A stretch of 64,000 nucleotides of DNA from Psychrobacillus sp048572895 (GCF_048572895.1 NZ_CP183878.1:3038001-3102000), one strand, 5' to 3'; positions 8,931-17,151 are shown, counted from the first letter of the stretch. Made by a program: numbers and translations. The notes: generated by a model not told the origin, from the letters alone.

Positions 8931-9332
8931 AAGAAAAACGGTCAAGAAGACGCCTAGTCCTTTTAGGTCAAAACCTGTACCTATCGTTTTCGAAGGTGTA
9001 AAAGAAAACCTGCTTTCTTCTTCTATCATTGGATCATCGCATTTCAAATGCAAAAGCGATGACAAATAATTTGACCAATCTTATCATCTAAGCGATAAAC
9101 TATGCTGAATTTTCTAGTGGCGTAATACACACTGATTGATTGTAGTGCAAGGTGGCGACTTCGACGGGATGAGTGAGACAGATGAGACGTCACATCGACG
9201 CACAGCGACGGTGATGATGGCTCATCGCTCACCCCACGAAAAGCGTCCACCTGAAACGAAAATCAGCATTTTTATTCACCCTTAAGAGTATAGGGAAGTC
9301 AGTGTTCATAGGACATTTTTATATACTTTCTT
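8931..9332 (+). repeat. Composite intergenic element, copy 1 (internally deleted)
   Basis: Starts 3 nt after the yfhP stop codon with the same left end as the other copies (AAGAAAAACGG, then AAAACCTGTACCTATCG). It jumps to the distal linker (AATTTGACCAATCTTATCAT), continues with the GC-rich module B (9132-9268, GGTGGCGACTTCGACGGGAT to CCACCTGAAACGAAAATCAG) and ends with the tail GTTCATAGGACATTTTTATA. The covarying hairpin and right half of the long-range pairing are missing. A minus-strand reading frame inside it (9044-9250) looks like repeat shadow, not a gene. Confidence 0.85.
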
Positions 9333-9339
9333 TTAAAGA

Positions 9340-9368
9340 AAAACGCTAGGATACTTCCCTAGCGTTTT
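9340..9368 (-). terminator. Terminator after yfhJ
   Basis: Inverted repeat AAACGCTAGG and CCTAGCGTTT with a short loop, with T-runs on both strands. It overlaps the yfhJ stop codon by one base and ends the recX-yfhH-yfhJ unit. Confidence 0.8.
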
Positions 9369-9634
9369 TAATTGGTAAAGTCCTCGGTTTCTAATAAATG
9401 CTTATACTTCTCATTCGTGTTTGCAAATTCATGCAATTGCCCACCATAGCCATCTATCCATTTACGAATAACCATTTCCGTGACAGCAGCTCCTTTATAA
9501 TCATAACCTGCCTTTGCATAAGAGGATTCAAAGTCTGACCATAGAAGCTCTATCCATGCTCTTGCCTTTGCAGCGGATAATTTATCGTTTTTTTCAAGTA
9601 AAGCGAAAGTTAATTCATCTATTTTTGTTTGCAT
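9368..9634 (-). CDS. yfhJ: YfhJ-like WVELL-family protein
   Basis: An 88-residue soluble protein of the small family named after the WVELL motif; here the motif reads AWIELLWSDFESSYAKAGYDYKG (near residues 26-48). The family has no proven function. The start is 1 bp after the yfhH stop, so recX, yfhH and yfhJ form a tightly packed operon. B. subtilis has yfhI between yfhH and yfhJ; it is absent here. Confidence 0.85.
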   Translation of the reverse strand: MQTKIDELTFALLEKNDKLSAAKARAWIELLWSDFESSYAKAGYDYKGAAVTEMVIRKWIDGYGGQLHEFANTNEKYKHLLETEDFTN

Positions 9635-9635
9635 A

Positions 9636-9965
9636 TTATTTACCTTCCTCTAATGATTCTAACATGGAAATAGGCAAGGCTTCCTCATACTTATCTCCGC
9701 CTAATCTATACCCCCATGCAAATCTTCCCTTTAAATATTCCACTTGAAAGAATACACCTGGATCACCAACAATACGATACATCTCTCCAAGTTTGATAGT
9801 CGTAGGATCTATTAGAAAGGCTTGTGCCATCAACGCTTTTCTTTCATACACTGCATACTCATTTACTATGCCTAGTTGCTCCGCCTTACGAGACTTTTCT
9901 TTCAGGTTTGCAATTTCAGTGCGTAGTTCTGGTACGGTCATATCGCTATATTTTTTTTCACTCAT
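9636..9965 (-). CDS. yfhH: YfhH-like protein (DUF1811)
   Basis: A 109-residue protein beginning MSEKKYSDMTVPELRTEI. This start is chosen over an upstream ATG because it matches the family N-terminus and is preceded by GGAAGAG. The N-terminal half is a predicted helical hairpin; the C-terminal half (GEMYRIVGDPGVFFQVEYLKGRFAWGYR) is a small beta-barrel, as in DUF1811. The start overlaps the end of recX by 8 nt. The function is unknown, but the link to recX is conserved in Bacillales. Confidence 0.87.
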   Translation of the reverse strand: MSEKKYSDMTVPELRTEIANLKEKSRKAEQLGIVNEYAVYERKALMAQAFLIDPTTIKLGEMYRIVGDPGVFFQVEYLKGRFAWGYRLGGDKYEEALPISMLESLEEGK

Positions 9966-10770
9966 CTTGCTCTTCCAGCTCCTTCTTTTCAATATAAAGA
10001 TCAATTTGTTCTGCTGGGAATCCTTTTTGATATAATGCTGTCTTTATACGTCTGCGTAAATCATTCCCATTATATTTCGAGGCATGTTTTCTCCAAACTT
10101 TATCTCCTTGGGTGGCAATAATCTCCATCCATTCCTCTTCATCTTTTTCTAAATCAAAGGTGGATAGAGCTTGAGAAATTATAGTAAAATTATACCCTTT
10201 TCTTTGGAGTGTATCTTGAACTTTTTGTTTAATTTGCCTTGGTGTTTTATCTTGACTTTGATTGATAATCTTTTCTGCCAAAGTTTTTGCAATACCTACC
10301 TGTTCTTCTTCGGAATAGTTACCTAACACTTCCTCTTGGAGGTCTTTTTCAATTCCTTTTTTCTTTAATTCCTGACGAATTGCGGCAGGTCCTTTTTTGC
10401 TATTTTTCTTCTGCGTTTCCACTAAAGCTTTTGTAAAGCTCTCATCATTAAGAAAACCAAACTCATATAATTTTTGGATAGCTTCTAGTATAACAGCCTC
10501 TCCATACTCATTTTGAAGAAGTTTTTGTTTCACTTCATGCTCACTTCTCATACGGTAACTTAGAAAGTTAATCGCTTTATTAAAAGCCTTTCTTACTTCA
10601 TCATCAAAAACAATTTCATCTAATGTAAATGCTTCAATAACTTTTCCCTTTGTTAGCTGATATTTTATAAGCACTGCTTCATCTAAACTAAATGCATATT
10701 TTTCATCCAAATATAAATTATACCGTTCATTATTGTTTTTTTGTCGTGCAATTTTCGTAATAACCGGCAT
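9958..10770 (-). CDS. recX: Recombination regulator RecX
   Basis: Regulates RecA filaments. The 270-residue length is typical for Bacillales RecX. The protein is an all-helical tandem of RecX repeats: AINFLSYRMRSEHEVKQKL near residue 66, LYEFGFLNDESFTKALVET near 101, GPAAIRQELKKKGI near 128, and further repeats in the C-terminal half. It is the first gene of the recX-yfhH-yfhJ unit and is divergent from yfhF. No LexA box was noticed upstream. Confidence 0.94.
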   Translation of the reverse strand: MPVITKIARQKNNNERYNLYLDEKYAFSLDEAVLIKYQLTKGKVIEAFTLDEIVFDDEVRKAFNKAINFLSYRMRSEHEVKQKLLQNEYGEAVILEAIQKLYEFGFLNDESFTKALVETQKKNSKKGPAAIRQELKKKGIEKDLQEEVLGNYSEEEQVGIAKTLAEKIINQSQDKTPRQIKQKVQDTLQRKGYNFTIISQALSTFDLEKDEEEWMEIIATQGDKVWRKHASKYNGNDLRRRIKTALYQKGFPAEQIDLYIEKKELEEQDE

Positions 10771-10874
10771 ATATAAATCTCTCCATTTCTCTACTTCTTA
10801 ATTATAACCGATAAGTTGGTTGGTGATAAATGATTGAACTGTTATGATAATGCTAAGAAGGAGGTTAGTGACAA

Positions 10875-11771
10875 ATGAAAATTGCAATTACTGGCGGAAC
10901 TGGTTTTGTAGGGAAAGAACTAACAGATTTACTGTTACAAAAAGGACATGAAGTTTATATATTATCTCGTTCAAAACAGGGTAAAGAACGTGGCATAACG
11001 TATGTACAATGGCTATCTGAAAATGCAAATCCCGAAAAACAGTTAGAAGGCGTTGATGCTGTTGTAAATCTGGCTGGTGAGTCGATTAATAATGGTCGAT
11101 GGACAGAAAAGCAAAAACGTAAAATTTACGATAGTCGCATGGAATCGACAGATGAAGTTCTCCGAATTTTACATGTCTTAACTGTAAAACCAAAAGTGCT
11201 AGTAAATGCAAGTGCAATTGGCATTTATCCAGCCTCTACCAGTAGAAGATATACCGATAAGTCCAAAGAATTTGGAACTGACTTTTTGGCTCGGACAGTT
11301 AGAGATTGGGAGCTTAAAGCGCAAGGTGCCGAAAAGCTTAATATTCGTGTTGCCTGTGGCAGATTTGGCATTATTCTAGGAAAATCAGAAGGTGCACTTC
11401 CGTTGATGGCAATTCCTTACAAGCTCTTTGTTGGAGGACCTGTTGGAGGCGGTGATAATTGGATGTCTTGGGTGCATGTTAAAGATGTTGCAAATGCCTT
11501 ATTATTTGCAATTGAACATCCTATTAATGGTCCCTTTAATATTACTGCTCCTCACGCAAAAAAAATGAAAGACTTTGGAAAAACTTTAGCAACCATTTTA
11601 AAAAGACCAAATTATTTTCATGTACCATCTTTTGCTTTAAAGTTGGTACTAGGAGAAAAAAGTCAGCTTGTGTTAGAAGGTCAACATGTCATACCACAAG
11701 TATTATTAGATGAAGGCTATACATTCCAATTCCCTAATTTGGAAAGTGCATTACTGGATATTTATAAATGA
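10875..11771 (+). CDS. yfhF: YfhF-like TIGR01777 family NAD(P)-binding epimerase
   Basis: Atypical short-chain dehydrogenase/epimerase of 298 residues with the N-terminal Rossmann motif TGGTGFVG (residues 6-13). Further family blocks are NLAGESINNGRWTEKQK, SRMESTDEV, SAIGIYP, RFGIILGKSEGALP and DNWMSWVHVKDV. The substrate is unknown for the family. AGGAGG lies upstream of the ATG. It is divergent from recX and followed by the terminator that abuts pdaA. Confidence 0.92.
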   Translation: MKIAITGGTGFVGKELTDLLLQKGHEVYILSRSKQGKERGITYVQWLSENANPEKQLEGVDAVVNLAGESINNGRWTEKQKRKIYDSRMESTDEVLRILHVLTVKPKVLVNASAIGIYPASTSRRYTDKSKEFGTDFLARTVRDWELKAQGAEKLNIRVACGRFGIILGKSEGALPLMAIPYKLFVGGPVGGGDNWMSWVHVKDVANALLFAIEHPINGPFNITAPHAKKMKDFGKTLATILKRPNYFHVPSFALKLVLGEKSQLVLEGQHVIPQVLLDEGYTFQFPNLESALLDIYK

Positions 11772-11798
11772 ATAACTAACTCTCATTGGCGCAACCTA
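11770..11798 (+). promoter_or_regulatory. Candidate sigma-G promoter for pdaA
   Basis: GAATA at 11770-11774 and CAACCTA at 11792-11798 are separated by 17 nt. The minus 10 element matches CATNHTA except for one base. The minus 35 overlaps the yfhF stop codon and the minus 10 overlaps the 5' arm of the yfhF terminator. In B. subtilis pdaA is forespore-expressed, which supports the call. Confidence 0.5.
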
Positions 11799-11822
11799 CT
11801 TAAAAAGAAAGGTTGCGTTTTT
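11790..11822 (+). terminator. yfhF terminator ending at the pdaA start codon
   Basis: CGCAACC (11790-11796) pairs with GGTTGCG (11811-11817) and is followed by five T (11818-11822); the next base begins the pdaA ATG. The probable pdaA ribosome-binding site (AGAAAGG) lies in the loop and 3' arm. Confidence 0.7.
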
Positions 11823-12632
11823 ATGTGGAAATCTCATTTTGTAGGAATCGTTATTGCTACGGTCATTTTAAGTATTGGATTAATGTACAAACCTTTCTCT
11901 GCACAAGCGGAGGAATTCCATTGGGGGTTAAAAAAGGCGACAAATGAACAACAAGCCGAAGCTGGACCAGAAATGGATGCTCTGCTTAAAAAACATGGGG
12001 CAATATATAAGGGTTCTGCCGATAAAAAAGTACTGTATTTTACATTCGATAATGGCTATGAAAACGGCTATACCGAAAGTATTTTAGACACCCTAAAAGC
12101 TGAAAATATTAAGGCTACATTCTTTTTGACCGGTCATTATTTAGAGAGTGCCACCCCTCTTGTAAAGCGTATGATTACAGAGGGACATCAAATTGGTAAT
12201 CACTCTTATGGGCATCCAAATTTAGCGAAGCTCTCTAAGGAAGGTGTCCAAAAAGAATTACAAAAGTTTGATAACCGTTTGAGTGAGCTAACATCATTAA
12301 CAAGAACAACTGTTACTCGCCCACCAGAAGGAACTTTTAATGAACAAGTGTTAGAGGCTGCCAATGACCTGGGATATCAGCATATATTCTGGTCTGTAGC
12401 ATTTATTGATTGGCATAGGGATCAGAAAAAAGGTGGCAAATATGCCTATGATCAGCTTATGTCACAAATACATCCTGGTGCTATCATCTTAATGCACACA
12501 GTATCTCCGGATAATACGGAAGGATTACCGATGTTCATCAAAGAGGCGAAAAAAATGGGCTATACCTTTGGAACATTAGATGAATTGAACATGAATAATC
12601 TGGATATTCCGCTTACTTTGCTTCCTGAATAA
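11823..12632 (+). CDS. pdaA: Peptidoglycan N-acetylmuramic acid deacetylase PdaA
   Basis: Makes muramic delta-lactam in the spore cortex. The 269-residue protein has a signal peptide (residues 1-29) and a polysaccharide deacetylase domain. Motif 1 is TFDNGYENGY (catalytic Asp76), with asparagine in place of the usual second aspartate as in B. subtilis PdaA; motif 2 is GNHSYGHP (His127, His131), then RPPEGTF and the HPGAIILMHTVSPDN block. It is strongly similar to B. subtilis PdaA over its whole length. The ATG directly follows the T-run of the preceding terminator. Confidence 0.93.
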   Translation: MWKSHFVGIVIATVILSIGLMYKPFSAQAEEFHWGLKKATNEQQAEAGPEMDALLKKHGAIYKGSADKKVLYFTFDNGYENGYTESILDTLKAENIKATFFLTGHYLESATPLVKRMITEGHQIGNHSYGHPNLAKLSKEGVQKELQKFDNRLSELTSLTRTTVTRPPEGTFNEQVLEAANDLGYQHIFWSVAFIDWHRDQKKGGKYAYDQLMSQIHPGAIILMHTVSPDNTEGLPMFIKEAKKMGYTFGTLDELNMNNLDIPLTLLPE

Positions 12633-12659
12633 ACTCCTTTATAATAGAATGATGATTAT

Positions 12660-12775
12660 AAAGGGAAACTTCATTCAGTGATGAGTTTTCACTGAATGTT
12701 AGTTGAGGCTCGCAGGAAGTGAGTCACAAAGACGTTGCCGCAGGAAGCGGCGTACTTAGTCTTTGTACCTGAAAA
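12660..12775 (+). repeat. Multi-hairpin intergenic repeat upstream of rlmD
   Basis: Consecutive pairings are visible: CATTCAGTG/CACTGAATG, GGCTC/GTGAG and an outer ACAAAGAC/GTCTTTGT stem that encloses GCCGC/GCGGC. The words GCAGGAAGCGGCG and ACTTAG recur in altered form inside composite copy 2 near 23597-23620, so this belongs to a dispersed repeat class. No coding potential is visible. Confidence 0.6.
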
Positions 12776-12795
12776 AGGGACTTTTACTTGGAGTT

Positions 12796-12832
12796 AATCC
12801 CCACTGGCTATTCCAGTGGGGATTTTACTGCA
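12796..12832 (+). terminator. Terminator between pdaA and rlmD
   Basis: Perfect inverted repeat AATCCCCACTGG/CCAGTGGGGATT with a 5-nt loop and a short T-run. It lies about 30 nt before the rlmD start codon, so rlmD either starts inside this gap or depends on read-through. I see no clear promoter in the remaining gap. Confidence 0.7.
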
Positions 12833-12861
12833 AGTTAAAGCGGGATAAAGGACGTGAAGGT

Positions 12862-14235
12862 ATGAGTGAAAAAACAGTTATAGAGGTTGGACAAGAATTC
12901 CCTCTTACGATTAAAAGACTTGGTATTAATGGAGAAGGTGTTGGATTTTTTAAACGCAACGTTGTTTTTGTAAAAGGAGCACTTCCAGGAGAGGTTGTAA
13001 CTGCACAAGTAACAGTAGTAAATCCAAAATATGCCCAAGCAGAGATTAAAACAATTAGAGAAGCCTCTCCACATCGTGTCAATCCCCCATGCCCGGTATA
13101 TGAAGCATGCGGCGGATGCCAATTGCAACATATGACATATGAAAGTCAGTTACTTGTAAAAAGAGATTTAGTTTTACAAGCCCTGGAACGTTATGTGAAA
13201 GAATTAGCTCCTACCATTGATGTAAAAGCAACAATAGGTATGGAAAATCCTTGGCATTATCGCAACAAAAGTCAGTTTCAAGTGAGAGAATTAGGTGACA
13301 AAGTTATTGCAGGGTTATATGCAGAGGAATCCAATATGTTAATCGATATTAACGATTGTTCCGTTCAACATCCAGCCACAACACATATAACTAATGAAAT
13401 AAAAAGATTTCTTAAAGAGCTAAATATCTCCATATATGATGGTAGAAACTCTAAAGGAATTGTCCGTACAATTGTCGTTCGTACTGGGATGAAAACTGGA
13501 CAAATTCAAGTTACACTTGTAACAACTCAAAAGAAAATGACACATAAAGAAGAGCTAGTACAAAAAATACGAGCAATTGATTCTAATATTGTGTCCATTA
13601 GTCAGAATATCAATGCAGAAGATACCTCACTGGTATTTGGGGATACGACATTTAACTTACATGGTAAAGAAACAATTCATGAAAAACTTGGAGAGCTAGC
13701 TTTTGACTTATCGGCTCGAGCTTTCTTCCAATTGAATCCCGAACAAACTGTACATTTATACAATGAAATTGAAAAAGCAGCGGCTCTTACAGGTGAAGAA
13801 ACAATTGTAGATGCTTATTGTGGTGTTGGTACGATTGGATTGTGGCTGGCCAAAAATGCAAAAGAAGTCCGTGGTATGGATATCGTCGAGGAATCTATCC
13901 AAGATGCGAAAAAGAATGCAAAGCGAAATGGCTTTAAAAACACAAAATACGTTCATGGTACTGCACAACACTGGTTGCAAAAGTGGAAAAGCGAAGGATT
14001 TGTTCCAGACGTCTTAACAGTAGATCCACCTCGTGCAGGGTTAGATGATGAACTTTTAAAAACGATATTAGATATTAAACCAAAACGTTTTGTTTACACT
14101 TCATGTAACCCATCAACACTTGCAAAGGATTTAGCAGCTCTTAAGGAAATATACAATATCAAGTATATTCAACCTGTTGATATGTTTGCTCAAACTGCCC
14201 ATGTCGAAGCAGTAACACTATTGGAATTAAAATAA
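12862..14235 (+). CDS. rlmD: 23S rRNA (uracil-5-)-methyltransferase RlmD/RlmCD
   Basis: SAM-dependent methylation of a 23S rRNA uridine. The 457-residue call starts at MSEKTVIEVG; a longer reading from 12763 crosses the terminator and is rejected. A TRAM domain covers residues 1-65. An iron-sulfur cluster is supported by Cys77, Cys83 and Cys86 (CPVYEACGGC) plus a later cysteine near 173. The SAM site is DAYCGVGTIGLWLA and the catalytic region is VDPPRAGLD with TSCNPST (Cys about 415). B. subtilis has two paralogues of this type, so the exact target base is inferred. Confidence 0.92.
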   Translation: MSEKTVIEVGQEFPLTIKRLGINGEGVGFFKRNVVFVKGALPGEVVTAQVTVVNPKYAQAEIKTIREASPHRVNPPCPVYEACGGCQLQHMTYESQLLVKRDLVLQALERYVKELAPTIDVKATIGMENPWHYRNKSQFQVRELGDKVIAGLYAEESNMLIDINDCSVQHPATTHITNEIKRFLKELNISIYDGRNSKGIVRTIVVRTGMKTGQIQVTLVTTQKKMTHKEELVQKIRAIDSNIVSISQNINAEDTSLVFGDTTFNLHGKETIHEKLGELAFDLSARAFFQLNPEQTVHLYNEIEKAAALTGEETIVDAYCGVGTIGLWLAKNAKEVRGMDIVEESIQDAKKNAKRNGFKNTKYVHGTAQHWLQKWKSEGFVPDVLTVDPPRAGLDDELLKTILDIKPKRFVYTSCNPSTLAKDLAALKEIYNIKYIQPVDMFAQTAHVEAVTLLELK

Positions 14236-14238
14236 AAT

Positions 14239-14277
14239 GAAGCTGTCGGAGAGTCAACTCTTCCGTCAGCTTTTTTG
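14239..14277 (+). terminator. Terminator after rlmD
   Basis: AGCTG and CGGA/GAGT segments pair with ACTC-TTCCG and CAGCT, followed by six T. It lies 4 nt after the rlmD stop codon. Confidence 0.85.
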
Positions 14278-14322
14278 ATAGATCTTGGATCACTTACTTA
14301 TAACCTAAATATATCATTATGT

Positions 14323-14348
14323 GTTTTATTTGAAGACCTTAAGGGAAA
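14323..14348 (+). promoter_or_regulatory. Candidate sigma-B (general stress) promoter
   Basis: GTTTTA and GGGAAA are separated by 14 nt, close to the sigma-B consensus GTTTAA / GGGTAT. The start codon of the dehydrogenase is 37 nt downstream. Several Bacillales dehydrogenases of this kind are stress-induced, but this remains a sequence match only. Confidence 0.4.
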
Positions 14349-14384
14349 CAATAAGGTGTACATATTATTGTAGGAGGGGATTAT

Positions 14385-15524
14385 TTGAAAGCTGTGACAT
14401 TTCAAGGAGCAAAGGATATTCAGGTAAAAGATGTACCTGATGCGAAACTAGAAAAAAAAGATGATATAGTTGTTAGGATTACAACAACTGCAATTTGTGG
14501 ATCTGATCTTCATATTTATAGAGGTTCCATACCAACTCGAAAGGATTTTGTTATTGGACATGAGCCAATGGGTATTGTCGAAGAAGTGGGACCTGATGTA
14601 ACAAAAGTGAAAAAGGGAGACCGTGTCGTTATACCATTTAATGTATCTTGCGGTGAATGTTTTTATTGTCAAAATGATTTGGAGAGTCAGTGTGACAATT
14701 CAAATGATAACCCTGTGGTGGATTCAGGTGGATATCTAGGTTATACAGAGCGTTATGGCAATTACCCAGGAGGACAGGCAGAGTTTTTACGAGTACCATA
14801 TGGAAATTTCATGCCTTTTGTTATTCCCGAATCATGTGAACTAGAAGATGAATCATTATTATTTTTATCAGACGTACTTCCTACTGCCTATTGGAGTGTA
14901 GAAAATTCAGGTATGAAGTCCGGCGATACCGTTGCAGTGCTCGGATCGGGTCCTATCGGATTGATGGTTCAAAAATTTGCTTGGATGAAAGGCGCAAAGC
15001 GAGTAATTGCTGTAGATCATCTACCTTATCGCCTCAATCATGCAGTCAACATGAACAAAGTGGAACCATATAATTTTGATGATTATGATGATATGGGTGG
15101 CCATATTAAAGAAATCACTCATGGTGGAGTTGATATTGTCATCGATTGTGTAGGAATGGATGGCAAATTGAATGCCATGGAAAAAGTAGAACAAAAACTG
15201 AAGCTTCAAGGCGGAACATTGAGTGCCATTGACATCGGCTTAAACGCAGTTAGAAAATTTGGTACGATTCAATTGACTGGGGTTTACGGTGCACTCTATA
15301 ATATGTTTCCTCTTGGAAGTATTTTTGAACGGAATGTAACCCTCAAAATGGGACAAGCACCAGTCATTCACTACATGCCTAAGCTATATGACATGATAAC
15401 AAAAGGTGAATTTGATCCGAGGGAAATTATTACACACAGTGTGCCACTAGATAAGGCAAGTGATGCTTATAAAACCTTCCATGATCATGAAGACGAGAGT
15501 ATTAAGTTTGTATTGAAACCTTAA
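14385..15524 (+). CDS. Zinc-dependent alcohol/formaldehyde dehydrogenase (MDR family)
   Basis: NAD(P)-dependent medium-chain dehydrogenase of 379 residues, starting at TTG with AGGAGGGG 6 nt upstream. Catalytic zinc ligands are Cys38 (AICGSDLH) and His59 (GHE). The structural zinc loop is Cys89, Cys92, Cys95 and Cys103. The Rossmann motif VLGSGPIG lies near residue 186. Length and the long insertion (residues 105-135) resemble glutathione-independent formaldehyde dehydrogenase-like proteins of Bacillus (YycR/AdhB type). The substrate cannot be assigned. Monocistronic, with a possible sigma-B promoter. Confidence 0.88.
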   Translation: MKAVTFQGAKDIQVKDVPDAKLEKKDDIVVRITTTAICGSDLHIYRGSIPTRKDFVIGHEPMGIVEEVGPDVTKVKKGDRVVIPFNVSCGECFYCQNDLESQCDNSNDNPVVDSGGYLGYTERYGNYPGGQAEFLRVPYGNFMPFVIPESCELEDESLLFLSDVLPTAYWSVENSGMKSGDTVAVLGSGPIGLMVQKFAWMKGAKRVIAVDHLPYRLNHAVNMNKVEPYNFDDYDDMGGHIKEITHGGVDIVIDCVGMDGKLNAMEKVEQKLKLQGGTLSAIDIGLNAVRKFGTIQLTGVYGALYNMFPLGSIFERNVTLKMGQAPVIHYMPKLYDMITKGEFDPREIITHSVPLDKASDAYKTFHDHEDESIKFVLKP

Positions 15525-15540
15525 TAGTTTTGAGGTTATT

Positions 15541-15577
15541 TAGTGGACAGACTTTGATGAAATGTCTGTCCACATTT
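15541..15577. terminator. Bidirectional terminator between dehydrogenase and lipoprotein genes
   Basis: GTGGACAGAC and GTCTGTCCAC form a perfect 10-bp stem, with a T-rich stretch on the plus side and A/T-rich flanks on the other. It lies between two convergent genes. Confidence 0.75.
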
Positions 15578-15582
15578 TCCTT

Positions 15583-16551
15583 TTACTCCTTTTCAATACT
15601 CAAAAGATTACTTTTTTCCAGTATTTCTTTTGCTGGAATTTTAGTCCATTCTTCTACCGCCATATTTGGATAATTTGTCCGAAATGCTTCCATAATTTGA
15701 TAGCCAATTTTGTATCTTGACCACATTGGTATCCCCTTCCACTGGTTTCCATTAAGAAAATCTATAGTGAGATCCGTGTTAGTCGAATCTAAATTAGCAC
15801 TGAAAATCCCCAGTACTTTTTTATTCTCTATGTTTGTAAATGGTTCAATCCACGGTGCATCCACTTTAGGATATAACATACTTGCGAAAGTATCTGCTTT
15901 ACCCTCCACTACACTTTGTTCTAACAACGTATACCAACTGCTACCTGCAGTTTCCATGTAAACAACATGGTGATACTCATGAGCAACCGTATATTGTAAA
16001 TCGCCTTTTTGAAATGATGGACCTACTAAAAGAACGATATTATTTTTATTCCAGGCGTATCCTGACGTAAGCCCTATATCATTTATAGAGTAAGACATTT
16101 CAGGAATAGTTGGCATGATATGAATCTTTTTGTCGCCTCCTTGGAGACTATCGACGGAGGTTGCTAATGCTTCTTTAATGGATGTATTCAGTTCAACTTG
16201 CTTATCGATTAATGCCACTATAGTTTTCCTAAGTTCTACCAAATCACTAGGAGTATTAAAAATATCTTGATTAAAATCAGTATAACTAAAACCGTTATCT
16301 TTAAAGGATTTCAGTACAGTTTCTCGATAAATCTCTTCTCCATTATCTGGTTGTTTTTCCGCTTGCTCTAAAAAATCTAGGAATGGTTGATAATAGGTAT
16401 AAATTTCAAATTCTTGTTCTCCTTCTTTATAAATTTCTGGACTACTAATAATAGGTTTTGGAGGGTTTTCAATTTTTTCTGTCTCATTAGAACAGCTAGC
16501 TAAAATTATAAGAGTGGTTATTAGATTCACAAATCTATATATTTTTTTCAT
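15583..16551 (-). CDS. Lipoprotein with HExxH putative zinc protease domain (DUF2268/YjaZ-like)
   Basis: A 322-residue secreted lipoprotein: signal segment, then lipobox L17-A-S-C20, followed by a Glu/Pro-rich linker. The central sequence AHEYHHVVYMETAG provides an HExxH zinc motif (near residue 190), and VVEGKAD about 25 residues later could give the third ligand, as in DUF2268 predicted metalloproteases. Activity is unproven. The start codon overlaps the stop of the preceding membrane-protein gene by 4 nt (ATGA), so the two are co-translated. Confidence 0.72.
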   Translation of the reverse strand: MKKIYRFVNLITTLIILASCSNETEKIENPPKPIISSPEIYKEGEQEFEIYTYYQPFLDFLEQAEKQPDNGEEIYRETVLKSFKDNGFSYTDFNQDIFNTPSDLVELRKTIVALIDKQVELNTSIKEALATSVDSLQGGDKKIHIMPTIPEMSYSINDIGLTSGYAWNKNNIVLLVGPSFQKGDLQYTVAHEYHHVVYMETAGSSWYTLLEQSVVEGKADTFASMLYPKVDAPWIEPFTNIENKKVLGIFSANLDSTNTDLTIDFLNGNQWKGIPMWSRYKIGYQIMEAFRTNYPNMAVEEWTKIPAKEILEKSNLLSIEKE

Positions 16552-16985
16552 ACAATTAACTCTCCAATCACTTTCTTCACAAAATTTAATCTCTCCATAT
16601 AAACAAAAGTAGCCATGACAAAAATAACCAAAAAAATAGCTGATATTATAAAAGCAGGTTTAGATTCCTTCCTTTCAATCAAATTAAAAATGCTTATGAA
16701 CCATGTGGAAAAAACAATAATTCCCATAAGCCAAAGCGTTTTAAGAAAAATAATTTCCGATTCCAAGAGTGCAAACTTCAGTTTATTATCTTCTGTAAAC
16801 TTAATGTTATATTGCTCTTCTTGAATAATACCGATTTTTGTTATTGTTACAGATTGTGCATTAATATAATCCACTTTATGTCCACCGGGAAATAAATCTA
16901 AGGAATACGTAACTATTCCAAAAGTTACCAAAAATAAGTATACAAGCAAATTTCTATACTTTATTTCTATAATTGATTTCAACAC
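16548..16985 (-). CDS. Hypothetical membrane protein, three predicted segments
   Basis: A 145-residue protein I do not recognise. It has hydrophobic segments near residues 12-30, 82-100 and 112-130, with an extracytoplasmic-looking loop (HKVDYINAQSVTITKIGIIQEEQYN) between the first two. It is the first gene of a two-gene unit with the HExxH lipoprotein. The overlap suggests a shared role at the membrane, but nothing more can be said. Confidence 0.7.
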   Translation of the reverse strand: MLKSIIEIKYRNLLVYLFLVTFGIVTYSLDLFPGGHKVDYINAQSVTITKIGIIQEEQYNIKFTEDNKLKFALLESEIIFLKTLWLMGIIVFSTWFISIFNLIERKESKPAFIISAIFLVIFVMATFVYMERLNFVKKVIGELIV

Positions 16986-17073
16986 CTTCCCTCCCTACTT
17001 TTGTTTTAAGTGGTTTCTTTTAATAGTAATACGGTTAATTAACAGAAAAGTTCCACTACTTTTTTCTTTATGA

Positions 17074-17122
17074 AAAAAAGCACTAAGGCTCTTTCTTAAA
17101 AATGAGCCATAGTGCTTTTTAT
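17074..17122 (-). terminator. Terminator after the MFS gene
   Basis: AAAAGCACTA-GGCTC pairs with GAGCC-TAGTGCTTTT around an 11-nt loop, with T-runs on both strands. It lies just downstream of the MFS stop codon on the minus strand. Confidence 0.85.
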
Positions 17123-17151
17123 TAAAGTTTTATTTCCCAATATTACCGCTT

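Noticed and set aside
15021..15209. Minus-strand frames inside the dehydrogenase and other large genes
   Set aside because: They have no ribosome-binding sites or family features and lie wholly inside well-supported genes on the opposite strand.
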